This document shows positions 61,468 to 64,000 of a stretch of DNA of 64,000 bases, piece by piece. The notes under the pieces were generated by a model, which was not told the origin of the DNA, ran no database searches, and was given only the letters and a program-made list of their open reading frames with translations. Source of the stretch: Inquilinus ginsengisoli_A (GTDB taxonomy: Bacteria > Pseudomonadota > Alphaproteobacteria > DSM-16000 > Inquilinaceae); the NCBI RefSeq assembly GCF_031453975.1, contig NZ_JAVDPW010000015.1, positions 91,929-155,928 of the forward strand. The letters are read 5' to 3'. Both the position numbers and the translations under genes were made by a program. The stretch's first letter is position 1; every line of letters begins with the position of its first letter.

Positions 61468-63145
61468 GACCAGCGGCCTCCCGCCGGCCGCCCCCCGCAT
61501 CGACCGCAAGCGCCGGCTGTCGCCGATCTGGCTGATCCCGATCGTGGCGGTGCTGATCGCCGGCTATCTCGGCTGGATCACCTTCTCCAGCCAGGGGCCG
61601 ACCATCACCATCAGCTTCCAGGCCGCGGACGGGCTTGAGGCGGGCAAGACCCTGATCAAGCACAAGGAGGTGGTGTTCGGCACGGTCAAGACCATCGCCC
61701 TGTCGGAGGATCTGAGCCATGTCGAGGTCACCGCCGAGATGACCCAGGCGGCGGCGCCCCACCTGAACCAGGACACCCGGTTCTGGGTGGTGCGGCCGCG
61801 GCTGTCGGCCAGCGGCGGGCTGACCGGCTTCTCCACCATCGTCTCCGGCTCCTATATCGAGCTCGACCCCGGCAAGGGCGAAAGCCGCCGCAGCTTCACC
61901 GGGCTGGAGGATCCGCCGGTGGTGCGGGCCGACGTGCCGGGCACCGAATTCCTGCTGAAGGCCGACCGCATCGGCTCGGTCGGCCCCGGCTCGCCGATCT
62001 TCTACCGCGACGTCCAGGTCGGCCAGGTCATGGGCTTCGACGCCGACAACCTGGCCAATGGCGTCACCATTCACGCCTTCGTCCGCGCGCCCTTCGACAG
62101 CCAGGTCCGGGCCAAGACCAATTTCTGGAACGCGTCCGGCATCTCGATCGGCGCCGGGGCGCAGGGGCTGAAGATCCAGCTGGAATCGCTGACCGCGGTG
62201 CTGGCCGGGGGCATCGCCTTCGACACGCCCGATGTCGGTAGCGCCGGCGAGCAGGCCAAGGCCGGAACCACCTTCACCCTGTACAAGGACCAGGCCAGCG
62301 TCGAGGAGGCGGAATACACCGTCCGGCTGCCCTATCTCCTGTATTTCGACGGCTCGGTCGGCGGGCTGGAGCCGGGGGCCAATGTCGAATGGCGCGGCAT
62401 CAAGGTCGGGCGGGTGTCCGAGGTCCGGCTGCAATACGACGCCGCCCAGAACCGGATGCGGATCCCGGTGCTGGTCGAGCTGGAGCCGCAGCGGATCGAG
62501 ATGGTCGGGGCCAAGCCCGGCCTCGGGCCGAAGGAATACACCGATCAGGTGAAGGCCCTGGTGGGCCGCGGCCTGCGGGCGCAGCTGAAGAACGGCAACC
62601 TGCTGACCGGCCAGCTGATCGTCACGCTGGACATCTTCCCCGACACCTACCAGCAGACCGTCGGCGAGGGCGACCGCTATCCGATCCTGCCGACCGTCCA
62701 GGGCCAGTTCGACAGCGTCATGCGCTCGGCCAGCGCCATCCTCGACAAGATCTCGGCGCTGCCGATCGACCAGCTGGTCGACCAGACCAACGCCACGCTG
62801 AAGACCCTCCAGTCCCTGGCGGCCTCGCCGGAGATCACGGAGTCGCTGCGCTCGCTGGCCGGGGCCCTGTCCTCGACCCAGCAGCTGCTGGGCCAGGCCA
62901 ACACCAATCTCGGCCCGACGCTGCAGCAGCTGCCGCCGCTGCTGGCCGCGGCGCAGCAGGCGGTGCGGCGGCTCGGCGGCACGCTGGGGTCGGACGGCTA
63001 CGGCGCCGATTCCGGCTTCAAGCGCGACCTCACCCGGCTGATGGGCCAGGTCGAGGACACGCTGCGCTCGATCCGCGTCCTCACCGACTATCTCGAGCAG
63101 CACCCCGAGGCGCTGATCCGGGGCAAGACCGAAGGGTTGAACTGA
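61451..63145 (+). CDS. pqiB: MCE-domain intermembrane transport protein PqiB
   Basis: A 564-residue protein with one N-terminal membrane helix (about 24-46, LSPIWLIPIVAVLIAGYLGW) and three MCE domains (about 47-140, 165-225, 290-400), then a long helical region that in E. coli PqiB forms a syringe-like tube across the periplasm. Its start overlaps pqiA; GTG 61451 has GGAGAG at a tight four-base spacing, and ATG 61460 is the alternative. It ends at an overlap with pqiC. Confidence 0.93.
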   Translation: MPTMTETSGLPPAAPRIDRKRRLSPIWLIPIVAVLIAGYLGWITFSSQGPTITISFQAADGLEAGKTLIKHKEVVFGTVKTIALSEDLSHVEVTAEMTQAAAPHLNQDTRFWVVRPRLSASGGLTGFSTIVSGSYIELDPGKGESRRSFTGLEDPPVVRADVPGTEFLLKADRIGSVGPGSPIFYRDVQVGQVMGFDADNLANGVTIHAFVRAPFDSQVRAKTNFWNASGISIGAGAQGLKIQLESLTAVLAGGIAFDTPDVGSAGEQAKAGTTFTLYKDQASVEEAEYTVRLPYLLYFDGSVGGLEPGANVEWRGIKVGRVSEVRLQYDAAQNRMRIPVLVELEPQRIEMVGAKPGLGPKEYTDQVKALVGRGLRAQLKNGNLLTGQLIVTLDIFPDTYQQTVGEGDRYPILPTVQGQFDSVMRSASAILDKISALPIDQLVDQTNATLKTLQSLAASPEITESLRSLAGALSSTQQLLGQANTNLGPTLQQLPPLLAAAQQAVRRLGGTLGSDGYGADSGFKRDLTRLMGQVEDTLRSIRVLTDYLEQHPEALIRGKTEGLN

Positions 63146-63717
63146 TGCGCGCTCTGCCGCTATCCCACCGCGCCTTCGCCGCCTGCCTGCTGGCGGCGGT
63201 GGCGGCCTGTTCCTCGACGCCGCCCAAGGTCTACACCCTGGCGGCCGCGCCGGGCGTCTCGGCCCCGGGGCGGCCGGTGACGGCGTCGGTGGCGGCGGTC
63301 GAGGTGCCGAAATACCTCGACCGGCCGCAGATCGTCACCCGCTCGGGCGCGGTCGAGCTCGGCGTCGCCGAATTCGAGCGCTGGGGCGAGCCCTTGGCCA
63401 ACATGGTGCAGCGGGTGCTGGCCGACGACCTGACCCGGCGGCTGCCGGCGGGATCGGTCATCACCACCAGCCGCACCCTGTCGGGCGACGAGGACCTGAC
63501 GGTCGAGCTGGCGCTCAGCCGCTTCGACCCGGAGGCCGACGGCACCATCGTGCTCGAGGCGCAATGGCGCCTGCGCCACAAGGCGCGCGGCAAGCCGGTG
63601 ACCGAGACCGCCCGCATCACCCGCCGCCCGGCGGACCAGACCACCGCGGCCGAGGTCCAGGCGATGAGCGACGCCCTCGGCGAACTCGCCGACCGCATCG
63701 CCGGCAAGCTGCGGTAG
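63145..63717 (+). CDS. pqiC: PqiC-type lipoprotein (ABC-type transport auxiliary)
   Basis: A 190-residue outer-membrane lipoprotein. The lipobox LAAVAAC places the lipidated Cys22; the rest matches the PqiC/YmbA domain (KVYTLAAAPG, VPKYLDRPQIVTRSG, WGEPLANMVQRVLADDL). It starts at ATGA overlap with pqiB (TGATG) and completes the Pqi complex at the outer membrane. It is 190 residues, as in E. coli PqiC. Confidence 0.92.
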   Translation: MRALPLSHRAFAACLLAAVAACSSTPPKVYTLAAAPGVSAPGRPVTASVAAVEVPKYLDRPQIVTRSGAVELGVAEFERWGEPLANMVQRVLADDLTRRLPAGSVITTSRTLSGDEDLTVELALSRFDPEADGTIVLEAQWRLRHKARGKPVTETARITRRPADQTTAAEVQAMSDALGELADRIAGKLR

Positions 63718-63832
63718 CGGGGCGGTCCGGCGCCAGCGCCCGTTTCGTCACCAGCAGGCGCTCCTGAGGGGGAGGGGGCTCCTCCGCCGAGCCGCAGACA
63801 GCCCTTTGCGTCGCCTCTCCACCCCAACACCG

Positions 63833-63919
63833 TCATTGCGAGCGCAGCGAAGCAATCCATCGGGCCGCTCGGACCGGCACCATGGATGGATTCGTCGGCT
63901 TCGCTTCCTCGCAATTGTC
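63833..63919. repeat. Interspersed inverted-repeat element, copy 3 (diverged)
   Basis: Begins GTCATTGCGAGCGCAGCGAAGC and ends GTCGGCTTCGCTTCCTCGCAAT, resembling copies at 6305 and 14254 but with a different loop and in the opposite orientation. It lies about 115 bases after pqiC and may end its transcription. Confidence 0.7.
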
Positions 63920-64000
63920 TGTTGGAAAGAGGGTAGAAAGGATCATTCCGCGAGAGCGGGATGCCCCGGTCCGGGTGGCCACCCGGACCGGGGCGCGGAA

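Overview
The window is GC-rich chromosomal DNA with dense, short-spaced genes. It is full of Dpp/Opp-type ABC importers, TetR, MarR, LysR, ROK, RpiR and MocR regulators, hybrid two-component kinases, an RTX protein and a Pqi transport operon. This fits a free-living or rhizosphere alphaproteobacterium, probably of the Rhodospirillales (Inquilinus/Azospirillum-like). That placement is an inference from style; no rRNA or tRNA gene is present to test it.

Layout. (1) 1-6.3 kb: an edge-truncated penicillin-acylase-family hydrolase with an Old Yellow Enzyme, then two divergent TetR pairs (TetR/Bcr-type efflux pump and SDR/TetR), each with clear repeated operators in the shared intergenic region. 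(2) 6.4-14.2 kb: a peptide module of MarR-like regulator, fused double ATPase, substrate-binding protein, two permeases and an M14 zinc carboxypeptidase. (3) 14.3-20 kb: two SDRs, a beta-class glutathione transferase, a LysR regulator, a small secreted protein and a secreted serine hydrolase. (4) 20.1-29.5 kb: a GH20 hexosaminidase divergent from a ROK repressor and a complete family-5 ABC importer, read here as a chito-oligosaccharide uptake locus. (5) 29.5-32.9 kb: azoreductase, MocR-type regulator, AhpD-like protein and a Gdx/SugE exporter. (6) 32.9-39.9 kb: a very AT-rich leader followed by a plant-like tyrosinase, a small secreted protein, a multicopper oxidase and KatG. (7) 40-48.8 kb: a PAS/GAF histidine kinase, a small secreted protein, an OmpR-type regulator, a hybrid kinase and an RTX protein. 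(8) 48.9-59.8 kb: a D-aminopeptidase-like enzyme facing an RpiR-linked operon of peptide importer, M81 metallopeptidase and a LysA-like decarboxylase. (9) 60.2-63.7 kb: pqiABC.

The strongest new signal is in region 7. A multi-part promoter element (three GATAC boxes and a GCGACAT block at identical spacing) lies about 113 bp before the start codons of both a small secreted protein and the RTX protein, flanking the response-regulator/hybrid-kinase pair. It predicts a dedicated regulon for surface or secreted proteins. The second is region 8, whose gene set (RpiR/SIS regulator, peptide ABC importer, M81 peptidase, D-aminopeptidase, diaminopimelate-decarboxylase-like enzyme) looks like a module for D-residue-containing peptides, possibly muropeptides. 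The third is the copper-oxidase cluster behind its AT-rich leader, with an unassigned 124-residue partner protein.

Several hairpins act as likely terminators. A 67-bp inverted-repeat element is present in two identical copies plus one diverged copy, and a 167-bp inverted-repeat element sits inside the peptide ABC operon. No CRISPR array, tRNA, rRNA, integrase or transposase was seen.
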